From Oceanospirillum sp964342385 (GTDB lineage Bacteria > Pseudomonadota > Gammaproteobacteria > Pseudomonadales > Halomonadaceae), in contig CAYFGP010000003.1 in the NCBI GenBank assembly GCA_964342385.1, forward strand, positions 1-64,000: a stretch of 64,000 nt of DNA. Direction: 5' to 3'. Position 1 is the stretch's first letter. Every line of letters begins with the position of its first letter. The translations under genes and the position numbers were made by a program. Below are positions 51,747-60,717 of the stretch, piece by piece. A model generated the notes under the pieces. The model was not told where the DNA came from, ran no database searches, and saw only the letters and a program-made list of their open reading frames with translations.

Positions 51747-52829
51747 TTAAGCTGCTTGATGAATCTTTTCTGGGTTGGTAAACCGCTCTTTGGCCACCGC
51801 GTCCGCGACAACATGAGTAGGTTGTTTCTCTTGTTCGGAACGGGTGAAGATTTCCATCAAGGTATCGTGAATTGTTTCGATGTGACGGTTCAGGGCGTCT
51901 GGATCATCGTTACCTAAACGTTCGTAACACACATCGATAATGCCACCGGAGTTGATGGCGTAATCTGGGGCATACAGGATTCCACGCTGGCGCAGTTGTT
52001 CGCCGTGGCGGTCGTCGTTTTCCAGCTGGTTGTTTGCTGCACCGGCAACAACGGTTGCTTTCAGTTGGGCAATGGTGTCGTCGTTCAATACAGAACCCAG
52101 CGCACATGGGGCAAATACGTCCACGTCTAAGCCAAAGATCTCTTCAGCGGTAACGGCAGTTGCACCCAGTTCATTAACACAACGTTGAACCATATCGTCG
52201 TAGATATCGGTCACCCAAAGCTCGGCACCGGCATCTTTCAGGTGTTTCGCCAGACGGAAACCAACGTTACCGACACCTTGAATAGCCACTTTCAGACCAG
52301 TCAGGTCGGTACGGCCTAAGCGGTGCTGTACCGCTGCTTTCAGGCCAACAAATACGCCATAGGCGGTGGAAGGAGAGGGGTCACCACTACGGGTTTGACC
52401 ATCCAGGCAGTGTTTTTCGTGAATACCGGCTACAAAGCTGGTTTCTTCTGCCATGATTTTCAGATCGGGAACACTGGTACCGGAGTCTTCAGCGGTGATG
52501 TAGTGACCGCAAGCCGACTCAATTAAACGGCCCATTGCTCTCAGTAATTCAGGTGTTTTGTGTTCGCGGGGATTGCCGATAATTACTGCCTTGCCGCCGC
52601 CTAAGGGCAGGTTGGCCAGGGCAGATTTGTACGTCATACCACGGGACAGTCTCAGGACATCGCGTAAAGCTTCGTCATCATTATCGTAGGGCCACATACG
52701 GCAGCCGCCCAGTGCTGGGCCAAGGTTGGTGTTGTGAACCGCAATGATGGCGGAGAGTCCGGATTCGGCGTCGTGGCCGAACAGCACCTTCTCGTGCTCG
52801 TCAAAATCGGGATGGCTAAATACGTTCAT
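51747..52829 (-). CDS. leucine dehydrogenase-type Glu/Leu/Phe/Val dehydrogenase
   Basis: A 360-residue amino acid dehydrogenase. K68 and K80 (TYKSALANLPLGGGKAVI) match the substrate and catalytic Lys of Bacillus leucine dehydrogenase; the NAD fold is IQGVGNVGFRLAKHL near 180. It should oxidatively deaminate leucine, isoleucine and valine to 2-oxo acids with NAD. ATG 52829 has AAAAAGGAG upstream. The NSS symporter gene follows. Two Gly-Asp-rich stretches fit the usual fold. Confidence 0.9.
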   Translation of the reverse strand: MNVFSHPDFDEHEKVLFGHDAESGLSAIIAVHNTNLGPALGGCRMWPYDNDDEALRDVLRLSRGMTYKSALANLPLGGGKAVIIGNPREHKTPELLRAMGRLIESACGHYITAEDSGTSVPDLKIMAEETSFVAGIHEKHCLDGQTRSGDPSPSTAYGVFVGLKAAVQHRLGRTDLTGLKVAIQGVGNVGFRLAKHLKDAGAELWVTDIYDDMVQRCVNELGATAVTAEEIFGLDVDVFAPCALGSVLNDDTIAQLKATVVAGAANNQLENDDRHGEQLRQRGILYAPDYAINSGGIIDVCYERLGNDDPDALNRHIETIHDTLMEIFTRSEQEKQPTHVVADAVAKERFTNPEKIHQAA

Positions 52830-53512
52830 GGCGTACTCCTTTTTATTATCGGCTTTTGGCCTTTATTCGCAGGACCGCTTGTGGCGGCCACAGTCCCCTG
52901 TTCTGTGTGAACAGTGCATCTGTTGTATTAGGTATGGTTTGTAACAACCTAATTGGCAAGCCGCTGTTTTGTGGGTGACACGGACAGCAGGCTCAAACAC
53001 ACAGTTGGGGTGATGAATTACACATTGTATGCCAACAATTAAAAATTCTTAATAAAAACAATGGGATATGTTTGTTTTGCTTGTTCTAAGCATAGCATAT
53101 GCCAAGCAGTTATCAGACTTTGGTGTTACCAGAGTACACGCCTATGTTACCAAATGATGTTTAGTAGATTATTCTGAAAAGCAGCTTCATACAGTTGGAT
53201 CAACTGTCAACTGCTTGTAATAGAGTAAAAGCTATTTGTTAAGGAAGTTTTGATGTTTGTACTGTAGCTATGGATAGTTTTCTTGCCACTCTGACCTTGA
53301 GGTAGGCTAAAAGTCCCGTTTGATAAGGGGTTCAACAGGTTAATAGGTTTTGATCTGAATTACAGCGTGTAAAGAAAAGCTTACGCAGACCGCAAGCGAC
53401 ATATAATTGCAGGCAGAACATTGTGCTCTGTGCATATACTGAGAATAACGGGAGGTTTTAGCAGGCTTCCTGCCATCATCGATAGCAAACCAGGTAATCA
53501 GGAGCAGGTAGG
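52830..53512. other. long divergent intergenic region
   Basis: About 680 bases without a supported gene between leucine dehydrogenase (-) and CHASE-GGDEF (+). 53035-53110 is AT-rich (ATTAAAAATTCTTAAT) and could bind an Lrp-type regulator. No other element is clear. Confidence 0.6.
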
Positions 53513-55150
53513 ATGAAAGATCACTCTAACCGGTTAAGCTATATCATTATGGCCATTGGTTTCACTTTGTCGGCTATTCTGGCTTATCACATGGCTACCC
53601 TGAAAAGTGAAACCTTGCGTGAGCAGATTAAATCAGAGATGAAAGAGCTCTCTTTGTTAGTCTCCCATGATTTAGCCTTAAATTTTGAGGCGTTGTATGC
53701 CGTTCAGGGGCTACTTGCGACGAACCCTGCTGTCACTCCGGCTCAGTTTGATCAACTGGCTGAGCAAACCATGTCCCGTCATCGTCACCTGCGGGGAATT
53801 CAGTGGGCACCGAAAGTGATGTCGGCACAGCGCACTGCTTTTGAGCAGCAGATGCAGCAGGTTTTCAGTGATTATCAAATTTTGGAACCGACAACAGACA
53901 ATAGCCGTGTGCCCGCACGTAACCGTTCTATCCACTTTCCTATCGCTTTATCCCGCTCTCAGAGAGATATGTTGGGGAGGGATTTAGCGGGGCAGAGTGT
54001 CCCGTTAGCCGCGATACGACAAACCCTGCAATCTGGTGAAATGACGGTGAGTGATCCCTTAGCTCAACCCGGAGCAGGGGTTGATCTGCAAAATACACAG
54101 CGGGATTTTCTGGCAGTATTGCCGGTTTTCAGAGATAACACCTTACCTCGTACTCAAGTGGATAATTTAAGAGGGGTGTTGGTGGGACAGTTTACCATCT
54201 GGACTCTGGTAAGAGATGCCTTAGCTTCTGCCCGGTTGGCAGGCTTACATGTCACCTTGTTTGATTTAACAACGCAGCAAAAACGAGGCTTTGAATCCTC
54301 AGTCTTGTTTTCGCAGATGCCCGCTTCGGCTGCGGTAGAGGAGATGTCTCAACGCTTTATGTTGAATAATCTAGGCGGGCATAACTGGCAGTTGATAGTG
54401 ACACCTTCCGAGGGCTTTATTCATGAGCGAAAAAGCTCACAGGCTTATATCGTAATGATGTTGGGTATGATCATTACGGGTGTTTTAGCGTCCTATCTGA
54501 GGATGGTGACCCGTAGAGATCGGCAGCAGATTTTAGCGATTAAGGAAAAAAATCATGAGATTCAGTTGAGCCACAAACATCTGGAGCAGCTAAATCAAAA
54601 CGATGGCTTAACAGGTATTTCGAATCGTCACTTTTTTGAAGAGAACTTTGATCTGGAATGGAAGCGGACCCGACGTGAGCATCAACCCATCGCTTTAGTT
54701 ATATTCGATCTGGACTGTTTTCAGCACTTTAATGAAGTGAACGGTCGTTTAAGAGGGGATGAGTGTTTACGTAATATTGCTGAACTGGTGAAAACAACCA
54801 TACATCGTCCCGGTGATCTGTTTGCTCGTTTTGATGGCCAGCGCTTTGTTTTATTGCTGCCAAATACGCCCAGTGCAGGAGCTCAAGTGGTTGGAGAGCA
54901 GTGTCGGCAGTTAGTGGAATCGATTGCCTTACCTCATCGCCGTTCTACTGTGGCCGAAGTGGTGACAGTGAGTGTTGGTGTATGCTCGTTAATCCCAGAG
55001 AACAGCATGCATCACGAGCAGATGCTGGATTTGGTGGATCAGGCTTTAACCTTGGCAAAACAGCGGGGGCGTAATCAGGTGGTAAATGCAGAGAATGAAG
55101 GCCTTCGCCCCAGGGAGCTAACAGAACGACCTCTTGGTATTAATGACTAG
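53513..55150 (+). CDS. CHASE-GGDEF protein with degenerate active site
   Basis: A 545-residue protein: TM1 at about 10-27, a periplasmic CHASE domain at 75-265 (LRGIQWAPKVMSAQRTAF; IHFPIAL), TM2 at about 313-333, and a GGDEF domain from 360. In the place of the GGDEF motif the sequence reads RFDGQRF, so the two acidic and the second Gly residues are changed and cyclase activity is unlikely; the metal site DLDCFQHFNEVNG is still recognisable. It may bind GTP or act as a c-di-GMP or partner sensor. AGGAGCAGGTAGG precedes ATG. Confidence 0.85.
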   Translation: MKDHSNRLSYIIMAIGFTLSAILAYHMATLKSETLREQIKSEMKELSLLVSHDLALNFEALYAVQGLLATNPAVTPAQFDQLAEQTMSRHRHLRGIQWAPKVMSAQRTAFEQQMQQVFSDYQILEPTTDNSRVPARNRSIHFPIALSRSQRDMLGRDLAGQSVPLAAIRQTLQSGEMTVSDPLAQPGAGVDLQNTQRDFLAVLPVFRDNTLPRTQVDNLRGVLVGQFTIWTLVRDALASARLAGLHVTLFDLTTQQKRGFESSVLFSQMPASAAVEEMSQRFMLNNLGGHNWQLIVTPSEGFIHERKSSQAYIVMMLGMIITGVLASYLRMVTRRDRQQILAIKEKNHEIQLSHKHLEQLNQNDGLTGISNRHFFEENFDLEWKRTRREHQPIALVIFDLDCFQHFNEVNGRLRGDECLRNIAELVKTTIHRPGDLFARFDGQRFVLLLPNTPSAGAQVVGEQCRQLVESIALPHRRSTVAEVVTVSVGVCSLIPENSMHHEQMLDLVDQALTLAKQRGRNQVVNAENEGLRPRELTERPLGIND

Positions 55151-55332
55151 AATGACTCGTTTTTGAGTACTTTTTGAGTATTCGAATCGTCTGAGTTTAT
55201 TTTGATGTGCTGTGGCACAGCGTATTGCAAAGCAAAATAATTCGATATTCTTCTCTCGGGAAGCCAGAGAATAGGATACTGCTTGCATAGGAAACGTTTG
55301 GTTCGCTGTTTATTGCAAAACAAGGTGATGAA

Positions 55333-56139
55333 TTAAAAGCCAATCACTTCTGAAACGGAAAATCTCTCACTCAAATTGTCCTGGCTGGCGGCCTGTTGAT
55401 ACCAGTAATCAGCCAGGGCAAGGTCTTTTTCGACTCCATAGCCATTTTCCAATAGAGTCGCCAAGCTATGCTGAGCCTCTTTATGCCCCTGTAGTGCGGC
55501 TTTTTGATACCAAGCATAGGCTTGTTGATCATTACTTTCTACACCAAAACCGTGCTGATAACTAATACCCAGGCTAAAGTAGGCCGCTGGAAAATCTTGC
55601 TCTGCTGCTTGCTGGAATCGATACAGGGCTTTTTTATAGTCTTGTTCAACACCTAAGCCGTAGTAGTGAGCAAGGCCTAAGCTGTATTGCCCTTCGGGTA
55701 GGCCATGTTGTGCCGCTTTTTTAAACCAGTGGACTGATAAAGGGTAATTTTGTGCCACGCCCAGGCCGTAAAAATAAGCACTGCCCATTGCCTGATAAGC
55801 GTGCTTTAAGTCGTTTCGAGCAGCCTGGTGAAACCAATAAAAAGCCTTTTTCCAATCTTGTTCAATATCTCTGCCCTGGCTATAGCGAATAGCCAGATTG
55901 TACTGAGATACAGCATCGCCATTGCTGGCTGCGTGCACCAAGTGTCGGAGCAAAGCCGCTTGTGCCGTAGACTGCGCTGTAGGTCTGGATAATGTTGATT
56001 GTGTAGGTGCAGATTGAAATTGATCCGCTTTAGCTTCAGTCGATTGCTGTTCTGTTGCTAAAGGGCTTGCGATAGCATTTGCAGCCGTCACGATAAGTGC
56101 AGTAGTCACCGCTGTTATAGTTTTTATCGATTTTGCCAT
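55333..56139 (-). CDS. exported Sel1-repeat protein
   Basis: About 268 residues. A signal peptide (TALIVTAANAIASP) is followed by five Sel1-like repeats from about residue 80 (A-x-Y-x-L-G-x-x-Y-x-x-G-x-G-V pattern: YGLGVEQDYKKAL, HGFGVESNDQQA, NGYGVEKDLALAD). SLR domains are helical scaffolds that bind other proteins. ATG 56139 is preferred; the open frame starts at a TTG further upstream. Confidence 0.8.
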   Translation of the reverse strand: MAKSIKTITAVTTALIVTAANAIASPLATEQQSTEAKADQFQSAPTQSTLSRPTAQSTAQAALLRHLVHAASNGDAVSQYNLAIRYSQGRDIEQDWKKAFYWFHQAARNDLKHAYQAMGSAYFYGLGVAQNYPLSVHWFKKAAQHGLPEGQYSLGLAHYYGLGVEQDYKKALYRFQQAAEQDFPAAYFSLGISYQHGFGVESNDQQAYAWYQKAALQGHKEAQHSLATLLENGYGVEKDLALADYWYQQAASQDNLSERFSVSEVIGF

Positions 56140-56209
56140 AATGCTTGCCCCACACACGCTCAACTGTTAGTAATTGTTCAGCGAGAAGTGTGCCAATATG
56201 ACATTGGAG

Positions 56210-57241
56210 TTAATTCAAACGTCTGATTTCAGTGGGGTTATGGCCAAAACGCTGTTTGATCAGTTTACTCAGATAGCTGGTGTCTTTAATGCCGATCTCT
56301 TCCGACAATATCCCTAGACTGTGGTGTGAATTGACTAAACGCCAATGCACATGTTGTAGGCGCATTTCGGTCCAATAGCCATAGGCACTGGTATTAAAGA
56401 CTTGCTTAAATTGACGGTCCAGCTGTCTACGGCTCAGGCCGATTTGTTGTGCGATTTGCTCAAGAGTGATGTTTCCTGACAGATAGGTACGCATCAAACT
56501 AATGGCTCTCTGCAGCTGTCGGTTAGGCGGAGGATTATCGGGTATCGACTTCAGCCGATGACTGTTGCTTCTGGGTTCATCCACAATCATATCCGCTAAG
56601 CCTTTCAGAGCTTGCTCGCGACCGACTTTTCGAGCCAATAACTCAACAGCCAGATCTATTGCTGCTGTACCTCCCACACTGGTTATCGGGTTACTGTGCA
56701 GGCAAAACAGATCCTCTTGCAATAATGTTACCTTTGGAAAGCTGGCACTGAATTCTTGTTGATGACGCCAGTGAATAGCGGCTTCTTTATTATCCAATAG
56801 GCCGCAGGCTGCCAGGACAAAACTGGCATTATCCACTGAAACCAGAGTGACTCCTTGAGCTAAAGCTTGTCTGAGTATTGGTTTGAGCTGTTTGGCGTGT
56901 AGATCTGCTTTTTTGGGGCTTCGGCTACCAAAGAGCACCAGATAGTCCACCTGTTTAAAGCTTACCTGATGGATGTTCTCCGGTGTTGATACTTCGACAC
57001 CGCAACTGGATTGCACAACCTTCTGCTGTTGTTCTTTTTGCGTATGCTCTTGTTCTGTTGGGGTAAGGTCTTGGCCTGTATTCAGGCTGACGAGCTGCCA
57101 ACGACAGTGTTTTTGCTGACTATAGTCTGCTTCATCCGCTGAAAATCTGAGTTTATCCAGAAAACCTGCAAAGGGGAGAAGAGCGAACTCTGGTAAGGGT
57201 AAAAGAAGAAATGAGACAGGTTTTCCAACAGAAGATATCAT
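56210..57241 (-). CDS. GlxA-type regulator (DJ-1/PfpI domain plus AraC)
   Basis: A 343-residue regulator. Residues 10-190 form a class I glutamine amidotransferase-like (DJ-1/PfpI) sensor (VSVDNASFVLAACGLL, where C146 region forms the nucleophile-like loop); the last 90 residues are an AraC domain (LEQIAQQIGLSRRQLDRQFK). Family members control choline, carnitine, arginine or quaternary amine catabolism. A Gln/Glu-rich insert near residues 60-80 (EQEHTQKEQQQKVV) is unusual. It is divergent from a LysE exporter, a likely target. Confidence 0.85.
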   Translation of the reverse strand: MISSVGKPVSFLLLPLPEFALLPFAGFLDKLRFSADEADYSQQKHCRWQLVSLNTGQDLTPTEQEHTQKEQQQKVVQSSCGVEVSTPENIHQVSFKQVDYLVLFGSRSPKKADLHAKQLKPILRQALAQGVTLVSVDNASFVLAACGLLDNKEAAIHWRHQQEFSASFPKVTLLQEDLFCLHSNPITSVGGTAAIDLAVELLARKVGREQALKGLADMIVDEPRSNSHRLKSIPDNPPPNRQLQRAISLMRTYLSGNITLEQIAQQIGLSRRQLDRQFKQVFNTSAYGYWTEMRLQHVHWRLVNSHHSLGILSEEIGIKDTSYLSKLIKQRFGHNPTEIRRLN

Positions 57242-57473
57242 GGTATATGTTGTCTAAATTATCAGTGAATATGTCCATATATTACTTACGACGGGCTGAT
57301 AATTCAGCCTACACTGCTCCAGTACTCAGAGTCCATTGCTGGGGCATTCCCTGCTTGTTATGACTTGTTATGAATGAGCTGTTTAGCGTTTTAGCTGTTC
57401 TGCTCAAGTGTTTGCCTTAAGTCACTTCTATTAAGACACAAATAAGGCGCAAAGAATTAGATTTGGAGTGATT

Positions 57474-58085
57474 ATGGATCTGTATATCTGGCTAACTTTT
57501 GCGTTAGCTGCTCTAGGGTTGTCTATTACCCCAGGGCCTAATGGCTTGTTAGCGCTGACCCATGGCGCAGTGCATGGTCGTCAACTGGCGTTATTTACCA
57601 TCCTCGGCGGTGTATTGGGTTTTGTCCTGCTGTTTGCGGTGACTGTGGCAGGGTTAGGCGTGATGTTGCAGACTTCCCCAATCGCTTTAAGTGTATTGAA
57701 AGTGGTTGGAGCGCTTTATCTTATCTGGTTGGGTATTCAGCTCTGGCGAGCTCCGGCACTTAAACTGGAGCTGATGGAAAACAATGGCCAACTCAGTGCT
57801 TATCGCTTATTTCGCCAAGGGATGTTGGTGGCTTTATCAAACCCTAAGGTGATTCTGTTTTTAGGGGTATTTTTAGCCATGTTTGTTGATGATCAGCGTC
57901 CGCTGATGCCTCAATTCGCCTTGATGGCATTTACCTGTGCGGTGACCGAGTTTGCGGTGGAATATTTTCTAGCCGCAATGGCCTTTAAGGCTCGTCCCTG
58001 GCTCATGCAGAAGGGGCAAAGTTTTAACCGTTTCTGTGGTGTCCTATTTATGGCGCTAGGCGTTGTTTTGCCGTTTTCTCAGTAA
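57474..58085 (+). CDS. LysE family amino acid exporter
   Basis: A 203-residue membrane protein with six predicted helices. SITPGPNGLLALTHGAVHGR at residues 18-37 and NPKVILFLGVFLAMF are the LysE/RhtB signature, members of which export lysine, threonine, homoserine or other amino acids. ATG 57474 has GGAG 5 bases upstream. It is divergent from a GlxA-type regulator. Confidence 0.85.
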   Translation: MDLYIWLTFALAALGLSITPGPNGLLALTHGAVHGRQLALFTILGGVLGFVLLFAVTVAGLGVMLQTSPIALSVLKVVGALYLIWLGIQLWRAPALKLELMENNGQLSAYRLFRQGMLVALSNPKVILFLGVFLAMFVDDQRPLMPQFALMAFTCAVTEFAVEYFLAAMAFKARPWLMQKGQSFNRFCGVLFMALGVVLPFSQ

Positions 58086-58103
58086 AAATCGCTCTGAATG
58101 ATT

Positions 58104-58144
58104 GCCTCTCTGCTTTATGAATCTGTTTCAGTAAGCAGAAAGGC
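58104..58144. terminator. hairpin after LysE gene
   Basis: GCCTCTCTGCTT and AAGCAGAAAGGC pair over 11 of 12 positions around a 17-base loop, 18 bases after the stop codon. A short T-rich stretch follows. Converges on the small hypothetical gene. Confidence 0.55.
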
Positions 58145-58195
58145 GTTCAGTGATACTAAAACCGCTTGTTCAATGTTGTTGCTTAATGTATTTGC

Positions 58196-58450
58196 TCAGG
58201 CGTGATGTGAGTGAGACAGTGTCGCGTTAACGGCTTGAAACTCCACATCCCGATAATGGGGATCTGTCCAGCAGCGGGGCAGTTCTTCTCCGGACATAAA
58301 GATTAGATCGCTTTTTTTGAACATCTCTGCGTCCTGTAGCTCTTCTCCCACATGGTAACGACCTTCAAGTTCGTCGTGATAGAGATTAAACAGATCATCT
58401 ACCTTAAGTACTTCTACCAGATGACCGTTGTGGCGTTGTTTGAGAAACAT
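58196..58450 (-). CDS. conserved small hypothetical protein
   Basis: An 84-residue protein, MFLKQRHNGHLVEVLKVDDL to the His-rich tail SHSHHA. It resembles small conserved proteins of marine and pseudomonad genomes that are sometimes labelled acetyltransferase without cause. The centre GRYHVGEELQDAEMFKKSDL and GEELPRCWTDPHYRD are conserved in my memory of these. No enzymatic motif is apparent. Confidence 0.6.
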   Translation of the reverse strand: MFLKQRHNGHLVEVLKVDDLFNLYHDELEGRYHVGEELQDAEMFKKSDLIFMSGEELPRCWTDPHYRDVEFQAVNATLSHSHHA

Positions 58451-58592
58451 GGGAGAAACCTCGCGACGATTTATGACTGTCCTTTTAGCATAGACGCTCC
58501 TCTAAATGCCGACGAACAGTAATCAAACAGAAGGTGTAGGGTGAGAATGTTTTGGGGGAGGTAATAAAGGTTCTATCTGTTGTCTGCATTAA

Positions 58593-59423
58593 TCAGTTGG
58601 AGAGGTATTTTTCCAGAGTCGCCTGATAAACTCGGGTCTCTAATAGCCATTGAACAGCTTGATTAAATGCTTGGAGCTGTTCTTGAGTCACAGAAGCTTT
58701 ACTGATCATAAAGTGAGCCGGATCATCACTGAGCAGTTGCGGGTGTTCACTGATCTTGCCGCTGTGTCCCAGGTTTCTTGCATGGTAGTGACCGACATAA
58801 CGATCCACAATGGCCACATCCGCCCGGGCCATTATCAGCATTCTGATCTGGCCATGGGTGCTATTGGTTAGAGACACTTGCCGCTCTTTCAGTAACGGTT
58901 TTACCGCTTCCCAATCCTCGCCATACCATCCACCAAGGCCGGTGGTAAAGCGTGTGCCCTGTTTGACCAATCTAAGCAGGTTTAACTGGGTTAGAGTCGT
59001 AGCTTCCTCTTGGCGGATAAACATAACACTGGTTTCACCGCGGTAGGGTGGGGAAAAGTGGGCGTATTGTTGGCGTTCAGGTGTGATAGACGCCGCAGCC
59101 ATCAGATCAATTTTACCTTCCGATAACATTTTTTGTGCCCGTTTAGGCGGCAATTGAACTACTTGAAGATCACATCCCATACGCACTGTGATCAGTCGTG
59201 CCAGTTCTACATCCAATCCGATGAGGTGACCAACACTGTCTGTATGTTGATAGGGGGCGTAGTCACCGGAGTGCGCCATTACCAGAGGTTTAGGGCATAA
59301 GCTTTCAGGATCATGACTACCACTATGGGCAAAGGCAAAGTTGGAGAAAATACCGGAAAAGCAGAATGCCAACATTAATAGGGAGGGGGATAGTAGAGAT
59401 TGGCTTAGTGGCTTTATCGGCAT
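58593..59423 (-). CDS. periplasmic amino-acid-like binding protein (SBP family 3)
   Basis: A 276-residue protein with a signal peptide ending SNFAFAHS. DYAPYQHTDSVGHLIGLDVEL and LPPKRAQKMLSEGKIDLMAAA are the SBP_bac_3 signature that grips the alpha-amino acid backbone; PERQQYAHFSPPY follows. No ABC permease is adjacent, so it may serve as a solitary sensor or feed a distant transporter. It converges on nothing and is followed by the LysR gene. Confidence 0.8.
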   Translation of the reverse strand: MPIKPLSQSLLSPSLLMLAFCFSGIFSNFAFAHSGSHDPESLCPKPLVMAHSGDYAPYQHTDSVGHLIGLDVELARLITVRMGCDLQVVQLPPKRAQKMLSEGKIDLMAAASITPERQQYAHFSPPYRGETSVMFIRQEEATTLTQLNLLRLVKQGTRFTTGLGGWYGEDWEAVKPLLKERQVSLTNSTHGQIRMLIMARADVAIVDRYVGHYHARNLGHSGKISEHPQLLSDDPAHFMISKASVTQEQLQAFNQAVQWLLETRVYQATLEKYLSN

Positions 59424-59593
59424 AAATTTGTTGTCTCAATAAGCAGCTAAACAGAAACGTGTTGGCGTATGGAGAGATTATTGTAGGTTGCCAAAACGTA
59501 TTGTGGTTAGTGCTTTAGTTCTAATTGGGTTTGTTGTTTGTGATGATGTTATATGACTCTATCTGTCGTTATTGGTTCTGCGGGAAGTGATAA

Positions 59594-60460
59594 TTAAAGT
59601 TGCTTTTGCAAGAAGTCAACCAGCATGCGTACCTTAGGCGAAAGATGTCGGTTATGGGGGTACAACGCCCAGATACCTTCATCATCCGGTTGGAATTCTG
59701 GTAGCAGTTCTAACAGCTCACCCTTGGCCAAGTGACCCTGTACATAGAAGTCAGGTAACTGTACCAGTCCCAAGCCTTTTAACACAGCATCTAATAAAGC
59801 ATTACCACTGTTATATCTTAGACTGCCGCTGACCCTCAGGCTGCGCTCTTTACCGTCTTGTTTAAAACGCCAGAAATCCAAAGTACCCAGCAAGCAGTTA
59901 TGTCGATTTAGTTCTGACAGGGTATGAGGCATACCGTAGGTCTGAATATAACCGGGAGAAGCGCAAAGAAAGAGTTTTCGTGTGGCCAAACGTTTGGCCA
60001 TCATGCTGGAGTTATCCAGCTTACCCAGGCGGATAGCCAGATCGAAGCTTTCCTCGACCAGATCCAGTTTTTGGTTACTCAACTGCAGTTGAACTTCAAG
60101 CTCAGGGTATTGCAGGACAAAGTCGTTTAATAGTGGTGCCAGCACACTTTCACCGTAAGTAATAGGTGCCGTGATACGCAGCTTACCTCTGGGAGTGGCA
60201 TGCAGCTGAGTCAGAGTACGCTCAGCTTCTTCCAGGCCATCCAATACCTGACGGCAATGTTGATAATAGACCTGTCCAGCTTCTGTGACAGATACCTTTC
60301 GGGTCGTACGATAGAGCAACTTGGTCGCCAGGCGTTTTTCCAGTTGGCCGATTAGACGACTGACCTGGGCCGTTGATATCCCCACCCGTTTTGATGCCTG
60401 GGTAAAACTGCCGCTTTCAACCACGGCAACAAACTCATTCACACCTTCCCATTGGGCCAT
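59594..60460 (-). CDS. LysR family regulator
   Basis: A 288-residue LysR regulator: helix-turn-helix at residues 4-60 (FTQASKRVGISTAQVSRLIG) and effector domain from 90. It belongs to the group of short regulators acting on neighbours (CrgA-like). It is divergent from the adhC/fghA pair, with a 258-base intergenic region including a perfect palindrome, and may control formaldehyde detoxification. The next gene on the same strand is unrelated. Confidence 0.85.
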   Translation of the reverse strand: MAQWEGVNEFVAVVESGSFTQASKRVGISTAQVSRLIGQLEKRLATKLLYRTTRKVSVTEAGQVYYQHCRQVLDGLEEAERTLTQLHATPRGKLRITAPITYGESVLAPLLNDFVLQYPELEVQLQLSNQKLDLVEESFDLAIRLGKLDNSSMMAKRLATRKLFLCASPGYIQTYGMPHTLSELNRHNCLLGTLDFWRFKQDGKERSLRVSGSLRYNSGNALLDAVLKGLGLVQLPDFYVQGHLAKGELLELLPEFQPDDEGIWALYPHNRHLSPKVRMLVDFLQKQL

Positions 60461-60505
60461 GTTGGACTAATCTCTCTTTAATAGTGCTTTTTCAAAGCTT
60501 GATTA

Positions 60506-60519
60506 TTACATATATGTAA
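60506..60519. promoter_or_regulatory. palindrome TTACATATATGTAA
   Basis: A perfect 14-base palindrome 46 bases upstream of the LysR start and about 200 bases upstream of adhC. Position fits a LysR or other regulator site; AT-richness allows chance. Confidence 0.4.
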
Positions 60520-60717
60520 AAGTAATTTGCAAAAATAGCCTATTATCATTTCTGGTGAAATAACTAAACTGCTAAGCCATAAAGCGGTTGGTCCAATATG
60601 CCGCTGAGCCAAAGAGAAAACCTGAAGGCTCTGATGATGTAATAATGGTATGCCATATCGCATACCGGACTTTACAGACGCAGAGTCTTCTATCGTGATT
60701 AATTAAGGGGAGTTATC

